DNA of 64,000 bases from Pseudomonas shahriarae. GTDB lineage: Bacteria; Pseudomonadota; Gammaproteobacteria; Pseudomonadales; Pseudomonadaceae. A model generated the notes under the pieces. It saw nothing but the letters and a program-made list of their open reading frames with translations. It was not told where the DNA came from and searched no databases. The stretch spans positions 5,931,001 to 5,995,000 of the forward strand of contig NZ_CP077085.1 in NCBI RefSeq assembly GCF_014268455.2. The letters run 5' to 3'. Made by a program: the position numbers and the translations under genes. Below, piece after piece: positions 1 to 9,615 of the stretch; position 1 is the first letter of the stretch; every line of letters starts with the position of its first letter.

Positions 1-1959
1 ATCAACCAATATCAGGACCGCCACGCCAGCCCCATGGAGTTTGACGTGCTGGGCATCCCCAAGCGTCCGTTCACCGCCGAAGACACCATCAGCATCGCCG
101 GCTACCTGGCCTACAGCTTTGCCGCGGCTTTTCGCACAGAGCCCTTGCTGACCTACGTGCGCGACCAACTGGGCAGCGACTACCTGAAGGTGTTTGACCT
201 CGACTGGAAACCCAAGGGCGACCTGAGCCTGGCCGCCGCCGACTGGCAGGGCTTGAGTGCCATCGCCCGCCTCAGCGAGCAGACCCTGGCCGACAATGGC
301 CTGCCGCAGTTCGAAGGCAGCAACGCCTGGGCCATCAGCGGCAACCGCACCAAGAGCGGCAAGCCGCTGCTGGCGGGCGACCCGCATATCCGCTTCTCGG
401 TGCCGTCGGTGTGGTACGAGGCGCACCTGTCGGCGCCCGGCTTTGAACTCTACGGCTATCACAACGCCCTGGTGCCGGTGGCGTTCCTGGGCCACAACAA
501 AGCGTTCGGCTGGAGCCTGACGATGTTCCAGAACGATGACCTCGACCTGATCGCCGAGCAGGTCAACCCGGACAACCCCAACCAGGTGCGCTACCACGAC
601 CAGTGGGTCGACATGACGACCAGCGAGCAACAGATCGCGGTCAAGGGCCAGGCCCCGGTGACGCTGACCCTGCGCCAGTCGCCCCACGGCCCGATCATCA
701 ACGACGTGCTCGGCGCCAATGCCGGCACCACGCCGATTGCCATGTGGTGGGCGTTCCTCGATACCGAAAACCCGATCCTCGATGGTTTCTACCAGCTCAA
801 CCGCGCCGACACCCTGGCCAAGGCCCGCATGGCAGTGGCCAAGGTGCATGCGCCGGGGCTGAATATCGTGTGGGCCAATGCCAAGGGCGATATTGGCTGG
901 TGGGCTGCAGCGCAGTTGCCGATCCGCCCGGCCGGGGCCAACGCCGGATTCATCCTCGATGGCAGCACGGCCCAGGCCGACAAGCTGGGCTTCTACCCTT
1001 TCAGCGCCAACCCCCAGGAAGAAAACCCGGCCCGTGGCTACGTGGTCTCGGCCAATGCCCAGCCGGTGTCGCCTACTGGCGTGCAGATCCCCGGCTACTA
1101 CAACCTGGCGGACCGTGGCCAACAGTTGAACGCGCAATTGAGCGACAGCCAGGTCAAATGGGACCTGGACAACAGCCAGGCCCTGCAACTGGGCACCACC
1201 ACCGCCTACGGGCCACGCCTGCTGGCGCCGCTGTTGCCGGTGCTGCGCGAGATGGTCAAGGATCCCGCCGAACTCAAGTTGCTGGAACAGTTGGCCGCGT
1301 GGAAAGGTGATTACCCGGTGGAGTCGATCCCGGCCACGCTGTTCAACCAACTGTTATACGACCTGACCGACGCGGCCTTTCGTCCCAAGCTGGGTGACGA
1401 GATGTTCAAGACCCTGATCACCACCCGTGTGGTCGACGCCGCCTTGCCGCGCCTGGCCGCCGCTGCCGATTCGCCGTGGTGGAACGGGCAGCGCGCCGCG
1501 ACCGTCAAGCGCGCCTGGGACAACAGCCTGGCCCATCTGAAAAGCACCTTCGGCGACGACCCTGCACAATGGCAGTGGGGCAAGGCCCATACCCTGACCC
1601 ACGGCCATCCGCTGGGCATCAAGCAGCCGCTGGACCAGATCGTCAATGTCGGGCCGTTTGCCGCACCGGGCAGCCACGAAGTGCCGAACAACCTGTCGGC
1701 AATCATTGGCCCGGCGCCGTGGCCGGTGACTTACGGCCCGTCCACCCGGCGCCTGGTGGACTTCGCCGACGCCGCTCACGCCCTGACCATCAACCCGGTG
1801 GGCCAAAGCGGCGTGCCATTCGACAAGCACTATGCCGATCAGGCCGAGACCTATATCGAAGGCGGGTACGAACAGGCGCATTTTGATGAAGAAGAGGTCC
1901 AGGCCAATACCCGTGGCACCCTCAAACTGTTGCCCTCCCGCCCCCCACAACAGCCCTGA
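1..1959 (+). CDS. penicillin acylase family protein (AHL acylase-like), 5' end outside window
   Basis: The frame is open from base 1, so the true start lies upstream; about 652 residues are visible. These are Ntn-hydrolases, exported and self-cleaved before a catalytic Ser. The Gly-Ser-Asn-Ala-Trp motif at 316-330 fits that site, with Ser at 319-321 as residue 1 of the beta subunit, followed by a typical GDPH stretch. The gene converges on the spu block, as PA0305 (HacB, an acyl-homoserine lactone acylase) does in P. aeruginosa by recall. The family also cleaves penicillins, so quorum-signal hydrolysis is inferred. It ends 25 bp before the convergent AraC gene. Confidence 0.9.
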   Translation: MNQYQDRHASPMEFDVLGIPKRPFTAEDTISIAGYLAYSFAAAFRTEPLLTYVRDQLGSDYLKVFDLDWKPKGDLSLAAADWQGLSAIARLSEQTLADNGLPQFEGSNAWAISGNRTKSGKPLLAGDPHIRFSVPSVWYEAHLSAPGFELYGYHNALVPVAFLGHNKAFGWSLTMFQNDDLDLIAEQVNPDNPNQVRYHDQWVDMTTSEQQIAVKGQAPVTLTLRQSPHGPIINDVLGANAGTTPIAMWWAFLDTENPILDGFYQLNRADTLAKARMAVAKVHAPGLNIVWANAKGDIGWWAAAQLPIRPAGANAGFILDGSTAQADKLGFYPFSANPQEENPARGYVVSANAQPVSPTGVQIPGYYNLADRGQQLNAQLSDSQVKWDLDNSQALQLGTTTAYGPRLLAPLLPVLREMVKDPAELKLLEQLAAWKGDYPVESIPATLFNQLLYDLTDAAFRPKLGDEMFKTLITTRVVDAALPRLAAAADSPWWNGQRAATVKRAWDNSLAHLKSTFGDDPAQWQWGKAHTLTHGHPLGIKQPLDQIVNVGPFAAPGSHEVPNNLSAIIGPAPWPVTYGPSTRRLVDFADAAHALTINPVGQSGVPFDKHYADQAETYIEGGYEQAHFDEEEVQANTRGTLKLLPSRPPQQP

Positions 1960-1984
1960 AGAAACACACTAAACATGTGGGAGC

Positions 1985-2950
1985 TCAAACCAGCGCCGCA
2001 AAGTTGAGTCGGAACTGCTGCGGCGTCACCCCCAGCCGGCGATTGAACACACTGCGCAGGTGCTGGGCGTCGCGAAAGCCGCATTGGTAGGCCACGGTCT
2101 TCAGCGGCGCCGTGCTGCTTTCCAGTAGCACCCGCGCCGCATCCACCCGCGCCCGCTCGACAAACTCCGCCGGAGTGATCCGCGCCTCGCGGGCAAATAC
2201 CCGCGAGAAATTGCGCGCACTCATATTGGCCGCGCGGGCCAGATCAGCAATGCCCAGGTCGCCGGTCAGGTTCGCCAGCACATACAACTGCACCTGTGCC
2301 ACGGCCGAGGTGGCTTCGGCGTGGGGCGTGAGAAACGGGCTGAACTGCGATTGGCCGCCGCTGCGCTGGGTAAACACCACCAGGCGCTTGGCCACGCTCA
2401 GGGCCACTTCCGGGCCGTGGTCCTGGGCCAGCAGGTACAACGACAGGTCGATACCCGCCGTGACCCCGGCCGACGTGTAGAGGTTGCCGTCCTGCACGTA
2501 GAGGCGGTCGGCGTCGACCTGAGTCGAGGGGCATAGGCGCGCCAGATCAGCCGCGTCGCTCCAGTGGGTGGTAACGGTTTTGCCATCCAGCAATCCGGCC
2601 CGGGCCAGCATGAAGGCGCCGTTACAGATCGAACCGAAGCGCCGGGCCCTGGCGCTGGCGTACTGCAGCCATTGATTGAACGCCAGGCCGAAATCCTCGA
2701 AGGGCAACTGCGGGCCGCCAGCGACCAACAGCAGGTCATAGGCTTGCAGGGCTTCGCTGTAATGGGTGTGGGCCTGCAAGGACAGACCGTTGGAACAGGC
2801 GATCTGACCCTGGACCTGGCCGATGACTTCGAGCTGGTAATGATCCTCCGGCGCCAGGAAGCGATTGGCCTCGCAGAACACATCCATGGGACCGGTCACA
2901 TCCAGTGACTGGACGCCGGGAAAGATCAGGATCGCGACGGTCTTGTGCAT
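1985..2950 (-). CDS. GlxA-family transcriptional regulator (DJ-1/PfpI + AraC HTH)
   Basis: The 321-residue protein opens with a DJ-1/PfpI amidotransferase-like domain (about 1-170, beta start HKTVAILIFPGVQSLDVTGP, elbow Cys in SICNGAF). A C-terminal AraC double helix-turn-helix follows (about 215-315, GFRDAQHLRSVFNRRLGVTP). Such regulators sense small metabolites and usually activate a neighbouring gene. The start at 2950 is chosen over longer in-frame starts because GAGGAAGG lies just upstream and the DJ-1 domain begins there. It is divergent from the HD-domain gene at 3209, its likely target; a REPIN lies between them. Confidence 0.92.
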   Translation of the reverse strand: MHKTVAILIFPGVQSLDVTGPMDVFCEANRFLAPEDHYQLEVIGQVQGQIACSNGLSLQAHTHYSEALQAYDLLLVAGGPQLPFEDFGLAFNQWLQYASARARRFGSICNGAFMLARAGLLDGKTVTTHWSDAADLARLCPSTQVDADRLYVQDGNLYTSAGVTAGIDLSLYLLAQDHGPEVALSVAKRLVVFTQRSGGQSQFSPFLTPHAEATSAVAQVQLYVLANLTGDLGIADLARAANMSARNFSRVFAREARITPAEFVERARVDAARVLLESSTAPLKTVAYQCGFRDAQHLRSVFNRRLGVTPQQFRLNFAALV

Positions 2951-2983
2951 GGGTAAACCTTCCTCTGGACTGTCGCAAAACCC

Positions 2984-3070
2984 TGTGGGAGCTGGCTTGT
3001 CTGCGATGGCATCCCCTGGGTATACCTGATGTACCGAGGCGATGCTATCGCAGGCAAGCCAGCTCCCACA
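2984..3070. repeat. REPIN, GGGAGCTGG type
   Basis: Two inverted REP arms (TGTGGGAGCTGGCTTGTCTG and its near reverse complement) flank a short spacer. The element sits inside the 258-bp divergent control region of the AraC and HD genes, unlike most others here, which lie at 3' ends. Confidence 0.88.
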
Positions 3071-3208
3071 CTGGATCGTGTACAACCATGGCGCGATATG
3101 AAGGCACATTGGCCGGGATCGCGCCCCTGCGGTGGTGGTTGCCTGGCAACTGGGCGATCAGACTGCACTCATCAGCGCCAACCCCGCGTTTTCTTGAGGA
3201 TCATGACC

Positions 3209-3850
3209 ATGAGCACCACCATCGCCGGCATCCAAATCCCCGACAGCGCCCTGGCCAAGGCCACCACCGAATACATCCGCGACATTGAATCCGACCTGCT
3301 CTACCACCACTCCCGCCGGGTGTTCCTGTTTGGTGCCTTGAGCGGCGAGCGCAAGCAGATGGCCTATAACCCGGAACTGCTGTACGTCGGCGCGATGTTC
3401 CATGACCTGGGCCTGATGGACGGGCACCGCAGCGATGACGAGCGTTTTGAAGTGGACGGCGCCAACGCGGCCGCCGCCTTTCTCAAGCCCTATGGCTTGA
3501 GCGATGACGATATCGAGCAAGTATGGCTGTCCATCGCCCTGCACACCACGCCAGGCGTGCCCAAGCACCTGCGCCCTACCGTCGCCCTGGTGACCGCTGG
3601 CGTGGAGATGGACGTGCTGGGCATGGACTACGCCGCGTTTACCCACGTGCAGCGCGAGGCGGTGGTGCATGCGCATCCACGGGGTGAAGGGTTCAAGGAG
3701 TGCATCATCTGCGCGTTTGCCGACGGTTTGCGCCATCGCCCGCAGACCACGTTTGGCAACGTGAAGACCGATGTGCTGGTGGATCAGGAACCGGGGTTCA
3801 AGCCGATGAACTTTGTCGAAGTGATTCGCCAGTCGCCGTGGACGGCTTAA
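3209..3850 (+). CDS. HD domain-containing metal-dependent hydrolase
   Basis: This 213-residue protein carries the HD motif: HHSRR, then GAMFHDLGLMDGH, then an ALHTTPG segment, spaced as metal ligands in HD phosphohydrolases. The layout resembles the small cyanamide-hydratase-like subgroup, but the substrate cannot be read from sequence. ATG at 3209 is preferred to the in-frame ATG at 3203 because TTGAGGA ends at 3200, giving 8-bp spacing. It is transcribed away from the GlxA-type regulator, which probably controls it, and ends just before a REPIN and the convergent spuH. Confidence 0.87.
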   Translation: MSTTIAGIQIPDSALAKATTEYIRDIESDLLYHHSRRVFLFGALSGERKQMAYNPELLYVGAMFHDLGLMDGHRSDDERFEVDGANAAAAFLKPYGLSDDDIEQVWLSIALHTTPGVPKHLRPTVALVTAGVEMDVLGMDYAAFTHVQREAVVHAHPRGEGFKECIICAFADGLRHRPQTTFGNVKTDVLVDQEPGFKPMNFVEVIRQSPWTA

Positions 3851-3871
3851 TCAACTTGAAATGCAATCAAA

Positions 3872-3960
3872 TGTGGGAGCTGGCTTGCCTGCGATAGCGG
3901 TGGTTCAGTCACATCTTCAGTGACTGACACTCTGCTATCGCAGGCAAGCCAGCTCCCACA
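3872..3960. repeat. REPIN, GGGAGCTGG type
   Basis: Nearly perfect inverted arms, TGTGGGAGCTGGCTTGCCTG on the left and its exact reverse complement on the right, around an internal inverted repeat (CAGTCAC / GTGACTG type). It fills the gap between the convergent HD gene and spuH and could serve as a transcript-end hairpin for both. Confidence 0.92.
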
Positions 3961-3980
3961 TTTTGAGCCTATTCCGGCGT

Positions 3981-4865
3981 TTAGACCGGTGCTGGCGCCC
4001 GGCGTACATCCGGCTGTTTCCAGCCATCCGCTGCCGCTTCTTCGATGGCTTGCTGGATGGCCTTCTTGCGCCGCTCTTCAGCACGGCGGCTGAAGAACCA
4101 CACCAGGAACGTCACCAGCGACACCGCCAGCAAAATCAGGCTGGCCACGGCGTTGATCTCGGGTTTGACCCCAAGGCGCACCGCCGAGAACACTTCCATC
4201 GGCAAGGTGGTCGAACCCGGGCCCGAGACGAAGCTGGCCAGTACCAGGTCATCCAGGGACAACGCGAAGGACATCATGCCGCCCGCCGCCAGCGACGGCG
4301 CGATCATCGGGATGGTGATCAGGAAGAACACCTTCCACGGCCGCGCACCGAGGTCCATGGCCGCCTCTTCGATCGACAGGTCCAGCTCACGCAAGCGCGC
4401 CGACACCACCACCGCCACATACGCCGCACAGAACGTGGTGTGGGCGATCCAGATGGTGACGATGCCACGCTCCTGGGGCCAGCCGATCATCTGCGCCATG
4501 GCCACGAACAGCAGCAACAGCGACAGACCGGTGATCACTTCCGGCATCACCAGTGGCGCGGTCACCAGGCCGCCAAACAGCGTGCGGCCCTTGAACTGGC
4601 TGATACGGGTCAGCACGAACGCTGCCAACGTACCCAGCGCCACCGCGGCCACTGCCGTGTAGCAGGCGATTTCCAGGGAGCGCGCCACCGAGCCCATCAA
4701 CTGGGTGTTGTCCAACAGGCCCACGTACCACTTGATCGACCAACCGCCCCACACCGTCACCAGCTTCGATTCGTTGAACGAATAGATCACCAGGATCAGC
4801 ATCGGCAGGTAGATGAACAGCAGCCCTACGACCAGCATGAAGCTGGAGAAACTGAAGCGCTTCAT
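3981..4865 (-). CDS. spuH: polyamine ABC transporter permease SpuH (PotI-like)
   Basis: A 294-residue inner-membrane permease with about six membrane segments. It has the EAA loop for the ATPase (EEAAMDLGARPWKVFFLITI) and an N-terminal segment that fits PotI/PotC proteins. It pairs with SpuG to form the channel for putrescine and spermidine. Its ATG overlaps the spuG stop by 4 bp (ATGA), indicating translational coupling. It is the last gene of the leftward operon; the C-terminal tail is short and charged. Confidence 0.95.
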   Translation of the reverse strand: MKRFSFSSFMLVVGLLFIYLPMLILVIYSFNESKLVTVWGGWSIKWYVGLLDNTQLMGSVARSLEIACYTAVAAVALGTLAAFVLTRISQFKGRTLFGGLVTAPLVMPEVITGLSLLLLFVAMAQMIGWPQERGIVTIWIAHTTFCAAYVAVVVSARLRELDLSIEEAAMDLGARPWKVFFLITIPMIAPSLAAGGMMSFALSLDDLVLASFVSGPGSTTLPMEVFSAVRLGVKPEINAVASLILLAVSLVTFLVWFFSRRAEERRKKAIQQAIEEAAADGWKQPDVRRAPAPV

Positions 4866-5782
4866 ACCTTGCCCTCCATCTCTTTGGCTTGGCTGCGGTT
4901 AAACAGAATGATCGGCACGATCAGGATCGCCAGCATCACCACCGCCAGCGCAGAAGCCACCGGCCAGTCACGGTTGTTGAAGAACTCTTGCCACAACACT
5001 TTACCGATCATCAGGGTTTCCGGGCCGCCCAGCAGTTCCGGGATCACGAACTCGCCCACCACCGGGATGAATACCAGCATGCAGCCGGCGATGATGCCGT
5101 TCTTGGACAGCGGCACGGTGATTTTCCAGAAGCTGTTGAAGGTGCTCGAACCCAGGTCCGACGCGGCCTCCAGCAGGCTCTGGTCGTGCTTCACCAGGTT
5201 GGCGTACAGCGGCAGGATCATAAACGGCAGGTACGAATAGACCACGCCGATATACACCGCGATATTGGTGTTGAGGATCTGCAACGGCTCGTTGATCAGG
5301 CCGATGGACATCAGGAAGCCATTGAGCAAGCCGTTGTTGCTGAGGATGCCCATCCACGCATACACGCGGATCAGGATCGCGGTCCAGGTCGGCATCATGA
5401 TCAGCAGCACCAGCACGGTCTGCATCTCTTTGCGCGCACTGGCGATGGCGTAGGCCATCGGGTAGCCGATCAGCAGGCACAAGGCCGTGCTGAAAAACGC
5501 CATCTTCAACGAGCCCAGGTAGGCGGCGATGTACAGCTCGTCGCCGGCCAGCAGGCTGTAGTTGGCCAGGTTGAGCACCACCTCCAGCTTCTGCTCGATG
5601 TAGGTGTAGATCTCGGTGTAGGGCGGGATCGCCACGTCCGCTTCGGCAAAGCTGATCTTCAGGACGATGAAGAACGGCAGCATGAAGAACAGGAACAGCC
5701 ACAGGAACGGAATCCCGATGACCACCTGCTTGCCGCTGGGAATTATTCGGTGCAATCGCCGTTTGAATTTCTTCATGTTCAT
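4862..5782 (-). CDS. spuG: polyamine ABC transporter permease SpuG (PotH-like)
   Basis: A 306-residue PotH/PotB-type permease with a basic N-terminus, a first membrane helix around residues 20-42, and the EAA loop (EAASDLGSSTFNSFWKITVP). ATG at 5782 is chosen because it overlaps the spuF stop codon by 4 bp (ATGA); an upstream in-frame start would lie inside spuF, and a second ATG follows two codons later. It forms the heteromeric membrane channel with SpuH, energised by SpuF. Confidence 0.95.
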   Translation of the reverse strand: MNMKKFKRRLHRIIPSGKQVVIGIPFLWLFLFFMLPFFIVLKISFAEADVAIPPYTEIYTYIEQKLEVVLNLANYSLLAGDELYIAAYLGSLKMAFFSTALCLLIGYPMAYAIASARKEMQTVLVLLIMMPTWTAILIRVYAWMGILSNNGLLNGFLMSIGLINEPLQILNTNIAVYIGVVYSYLPFMILPLYANLVKHDQSLLEAASDLGSSTFNSFWKITVPLSKNGIIAGCMLVFIPVVGEFVIPELLGGPETLMIGKVLWQEFFNNRDWPVASALAVVMLAILIVPIILFNRSQAKEMEGKV

Positions 5783-6921
5783 GAGCGAAGTACCACGCCG
5801 CTGTCGTCTTCCCACCACACGTAGACCTGGTCACCCCAGGTCGGCCGCGCGCCACGGCGTTCGGCGTTGGCGACGAAGGACTGCACCAGCTTGCCGCTCG
5901 GCAGCTCGACGTAGAACACCGAATGGCCGCCCAGGTAGGCGATGTCATGCACCTTGCCGCTGGACCAGTTGTGCTCGCAGGTCGGCATCTCGGTGGTGAC
6001 CAGCAGCTTTTCCGGGCGGATAGCGTAGGTCACCGACTTGTCTTCCACCGACGTAGCGATGCCATAACCCACGTAGATATCGCGGTCCAGGTCGGCGCAC
6101 TTGAGCACTGCGTGGCCTTCGGCGTCATCCACCACCACGGTGTCGAAGATGTTGACGTTGCCGATGAACTCGCACACCAGGCGGCTGGTGGGGGTTTCGT
6201 AGATGTCGATCGGGCTGCCGATCTGCGCGATCCAGCCCAGGTGCATGATCGCGATGCGCTCGGCCATGGTCATGGCCTCTTCCTGGTCGTGGGTCACCAT
6301 CACGCAGGTCACGCCGACGCGCTCGATGATTTCGACGAGTTCAAGCTGCATCTGCGAACGCAGCTTCTTGTCCAGGGCGCCCATCGGCTCATCGAGCAGC
6401 AGCAGTTTCGGGCGTTTGGCCAGGGAACGGGCCAGGGCCACCCGCTGACGCTGGCCGCCAGACAACTGGTGCGGCTTGCGCTTGGCGTACTGGCTCATCT
6501 GTACCAGCTTGAGCATCTCGGCTACGCGGGCCTCGACTTCGGCCTTGGGGATCTTGTCCTGTTGCAGGCCGAAGGCGATGTTCTGCGCCACGGTCATGTG
6601 GGGGAACAAGGCGTAGGACTGGAACATCATGTTGATCGGCCGCTCGTAGGGCGGCATATCGGTGATATCAACACCGTCGAGGAAAATCCGCCCTTCGGTC
6701 GGGCGCTCGAAACCTGCGAGCATGCGCAGCAAGGTGGATTTGCCCGAACCCGATCCGCCGAGCAAGGCGAAGATCTCGCCTTTCTTGATTTCCAGGGACA
6801 CATCGTCCACGGCAATCGTCTCGTCGAACTTCTTCGTGACCCGGTCGATTTTGACCAACACCTTTTTCGGTGTCTGGTCGCCCTCGAGGGCTTTCTTATA
6901 GGCGCCGGAGGCAACTGCCAT
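5779..6921 (-). CDS. spuF: polyamine ABC transporter ATP-binding protein SpuF (PotG-like)
   Basis: A 380-residue ATPase with Walker A GGSGSGKST (55-63), signature LSGGQRQRVALAR, Walker B LLLLDEPMGALD and the switch His in VTHDQEE. A C-terminal TOBE-type regulatory domain follows (from about residue 290). It powers putrescine and spermidine import through SpuG/SpuH, fed by SpuD and SpuE. It lies 67 bp after spuE and overlaps spuG by 4 bp. Length matches the family's usual 370-385 residues. Confidence 0.96.
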   Translation of the reverse strand: MAVASGAYKKALEGDQTPKKVLVKIDRVTKKFDETIAVDDVSLEIKKGEIFALLGGSGSGKSTLLRMLAGFERPTEGRIFLDGVDITDMPPYERPINMMFQSYALFPHMTVAQNIAFGLQQDKIPKAEVEARVAEMLKLVQMSQYAKRKPHQLSGGQRQRVALARSLAKRPKLLLLDEPMGALDKKLRSQMQLELVEIIERVGVTCVMVTHDQEEAMTMAERIAIMHLGWIAQIGSPIDIYETPTSRLVCEFIGNVNIFDTVVVDDAEGHAVLKCADLDRDIYVGYGIATSVEDKSVTYAIRPEKLLVTTEMPTCEHNWSSGKVHDIAYLGGHSVFYVELPSGKLVQSFVANAERRGARPTWGDQVYVWWEDDSGVVLRS

Positions 6922-6988
6922 TTACGAAACTCCCAGAAAAAAAGAGTGCAGAACGTCCAATACAGACGAACCTTAGATAGTGTGAGCC

Positions 6989-8095
<1,107 letters not shown>

Positions 8096-8192
8096 TTAAA
8101 TAGTTGGGCCCAAAGTTGTTGCCCGACAACAAAACCGGCGCGCAACTTACCCTCGATAAACCGATCCGGCAAAGCTTTCTGTCATTTAATGG

Positions 8193-8296
8193 GTGGGAGC
8201 GGGCTTGTGGGGGAGCGAGCTTGCTCGCGAAGGCGGCGTGTCAGCCTGCATATGCCTCTACTGACACGCCGCTTTCGCGAGCAAGCCCGCTCCCAT
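8193..8296. repeat. REPIN, GGGAGCGGG type, inside the spu operon
   Basis: Inverted arms around GAGCTTGCTCGCGAAGGC and GCTTTCGCGAGCAAGCCCGC with a TGTCAG/CTGACA inner stem. An extra TGGGAGCGGGCTTG lies on the left side, suggesting two overlapping REP units. It lies between spuD and spuE, within a co-directional operon. Confidence 0.88.
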
Positions 8297-8324
8297 CCAA
8301 CCCCCCTCCCACACCTATCAAGGC

Positions 8325-9437
8325 TTATTTACCCGACTTGATCTTGGTCCAGCTGCGCGTCAGCAAGCGCTGGGTAGCGGCCGGCAGATCGCTGATTGCA
8401 TACAGCTTGGCTTTCACTGCATCCGTCGGATAGATGCTCGGGTCACCCGAGATATCCTTGCTCACCAGCGGCGTGGCAGCCTTGTTACCGTTCGGGAAAC
8501 GTACGCTGTTGGTGATTTCAGCCATGACTTCAGGCTTGAGCAGGTAGTTCATGAACTGGTAGGCGGCGTCCAGGTTCTCGGCATCTTTGGGGATGGCGAC
8601 CATGTCGTAGAAGCTGCCTGCGCCTTCCTTGGGAATGGCGTAGGAAACTTTAACCTTGCCACCGGCTTCAGCCGCGCGGGATTTGGACTGTTCCAGGTCA
8701 CCCGAGTAACCCACGGCCACGCAGATGTTGCCGTTGGCCAGGTCCGAGATGTACTTGGAGGAGTGGAAGTAACCCACCGAAGGACGGATCTTGAGGAACA
8801 GCGCTTCGGCTTCAGCCAGTTGCTTCTTGTCCTGGCTGTCGGTCGGGTAGCCCAGGTAGTGCAGGGCCACCGGGATCATTTCGGTTGGCGAGTCGAGGAA
8901 GCTCACGCCACAGCTTTTGAGTTTTTCGATGTTCTCGGGCTTGAACAGCACATCCCACGAATCGATCTTGTCGACGCCCAGCGCAGCCTTGACCTTGTCC
9001 GGGTTGTAGCCGATGCCGATGGTGCCCCACATGTACGGGAATGCGTGCAGGTTGCCTTTGTCGCTGGCATCACCCACGGCCTTGAGCAGGTCGGTGTCGA
9101 GGTTCTTCCAGTTTGGCAGCTTGGACTTGTCCAGCTCCTGATACACACCGGCCTTGATCTGCTTGGCCAGGAAGTTGTTCGACGGTACGACGATGTCGTA
9201 GCCGGACTTGCCCGCCAGCAGCTTGGCTTCCAGGGTTTCGTTGCTGTCGAAAACGTCGTACACCACCTTGATGCCGGACTCTTTCTCAAAGTTGGCTACG
9301 GTGTCCGGTGCAATGTAGTCGGACCAGTTGTAGACGTGCAGCACTTTGTCGGCAGCCTGGGCCGTGCCGGCCATTGCGCCCATCAGGGACAAGGCCAGGA
9401 GGGTCTTGCCGGCGTTCTTCAAACCTAATGCCTTCAT
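8325..9437 (-). CDS. spuD: periplasmic polyamine-binding protein SpuD (PotF-like)
   Basis: A 370-residue binding protein with a signal peptide ending near TAQAAD, then [13 protein letters not shown]. It is the first of two tandem PotF paralogues and by order corresponds to the putrescine-binding SpuD. The start at 9437 is chosen because GGAGC lies 9 bp upstream and the signal peptide begins there; a longer in-frame start at 9488 would add an uncharacteristic charged leader. It follows spuC with a 178-bp gap that could hold its own promoter, though none is clear. Confidence 0.94.
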   Translation of the reverse strand: MKALGLKNAGKTLLALSLMGAMAGTAQAADKVLHVYNWSDYIAPDTVANFEKESGIKVVYDVFDSNETLEAKLLAGKSGYDIVVPSNNFLAKQIKAGVYQELDKSKLPNWKNLDTDLLKAVGDASDKGNLHAFPYMWGTIGIGYNPDKVKAALGVDKIDSWDVLFKPENIEKLKSCGVSFLDSPTEMIPVALHYLGYPTDSQDKKQLAEAEALFLKIRPSVGYFHSSKYISDLANGNICVAVGYSGDLEQSKSRAAEAGGKVKVSYAIPKEGAGSFYDMVAIPKDAENLDAAYQFMNYLLKPEVMAEITNSVRFPNGNKAATPLVSKDISGDPSIYPTDAVKAKLYAISDLPAATQRLLTRSWTKIKSGK

Positions 9438-9615
9438 TCGGTCATGCTCCAATTTTTCTTTTTTGGGCCACATTTTTCTACGTTTCATGGCCCGTCGAAG
9501 GGCGACAAAACAGGGCGACAGTCTGGCAAGTTCAGGGGCCGGCTTTCAACCAAAGCCCCGCATTTATCATTACCCGAATGCAACAGCCGCAGCCGCTGCA
9601 TCCTGAGCCTAGCAC

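Noticed and set aside
1969..1987. A REP fragment ATGTGGGAGCT at the AraC gene end.
   Set aside because: Only 11 bases match and there is no inverted partner nearby.
3963..5240. A 425-codon plus-strand frame opposite spuH and spuG.
   Set aside because: Repetitive His/Gln/Arg composition, no ribosome site and full overlap with real permease genes.
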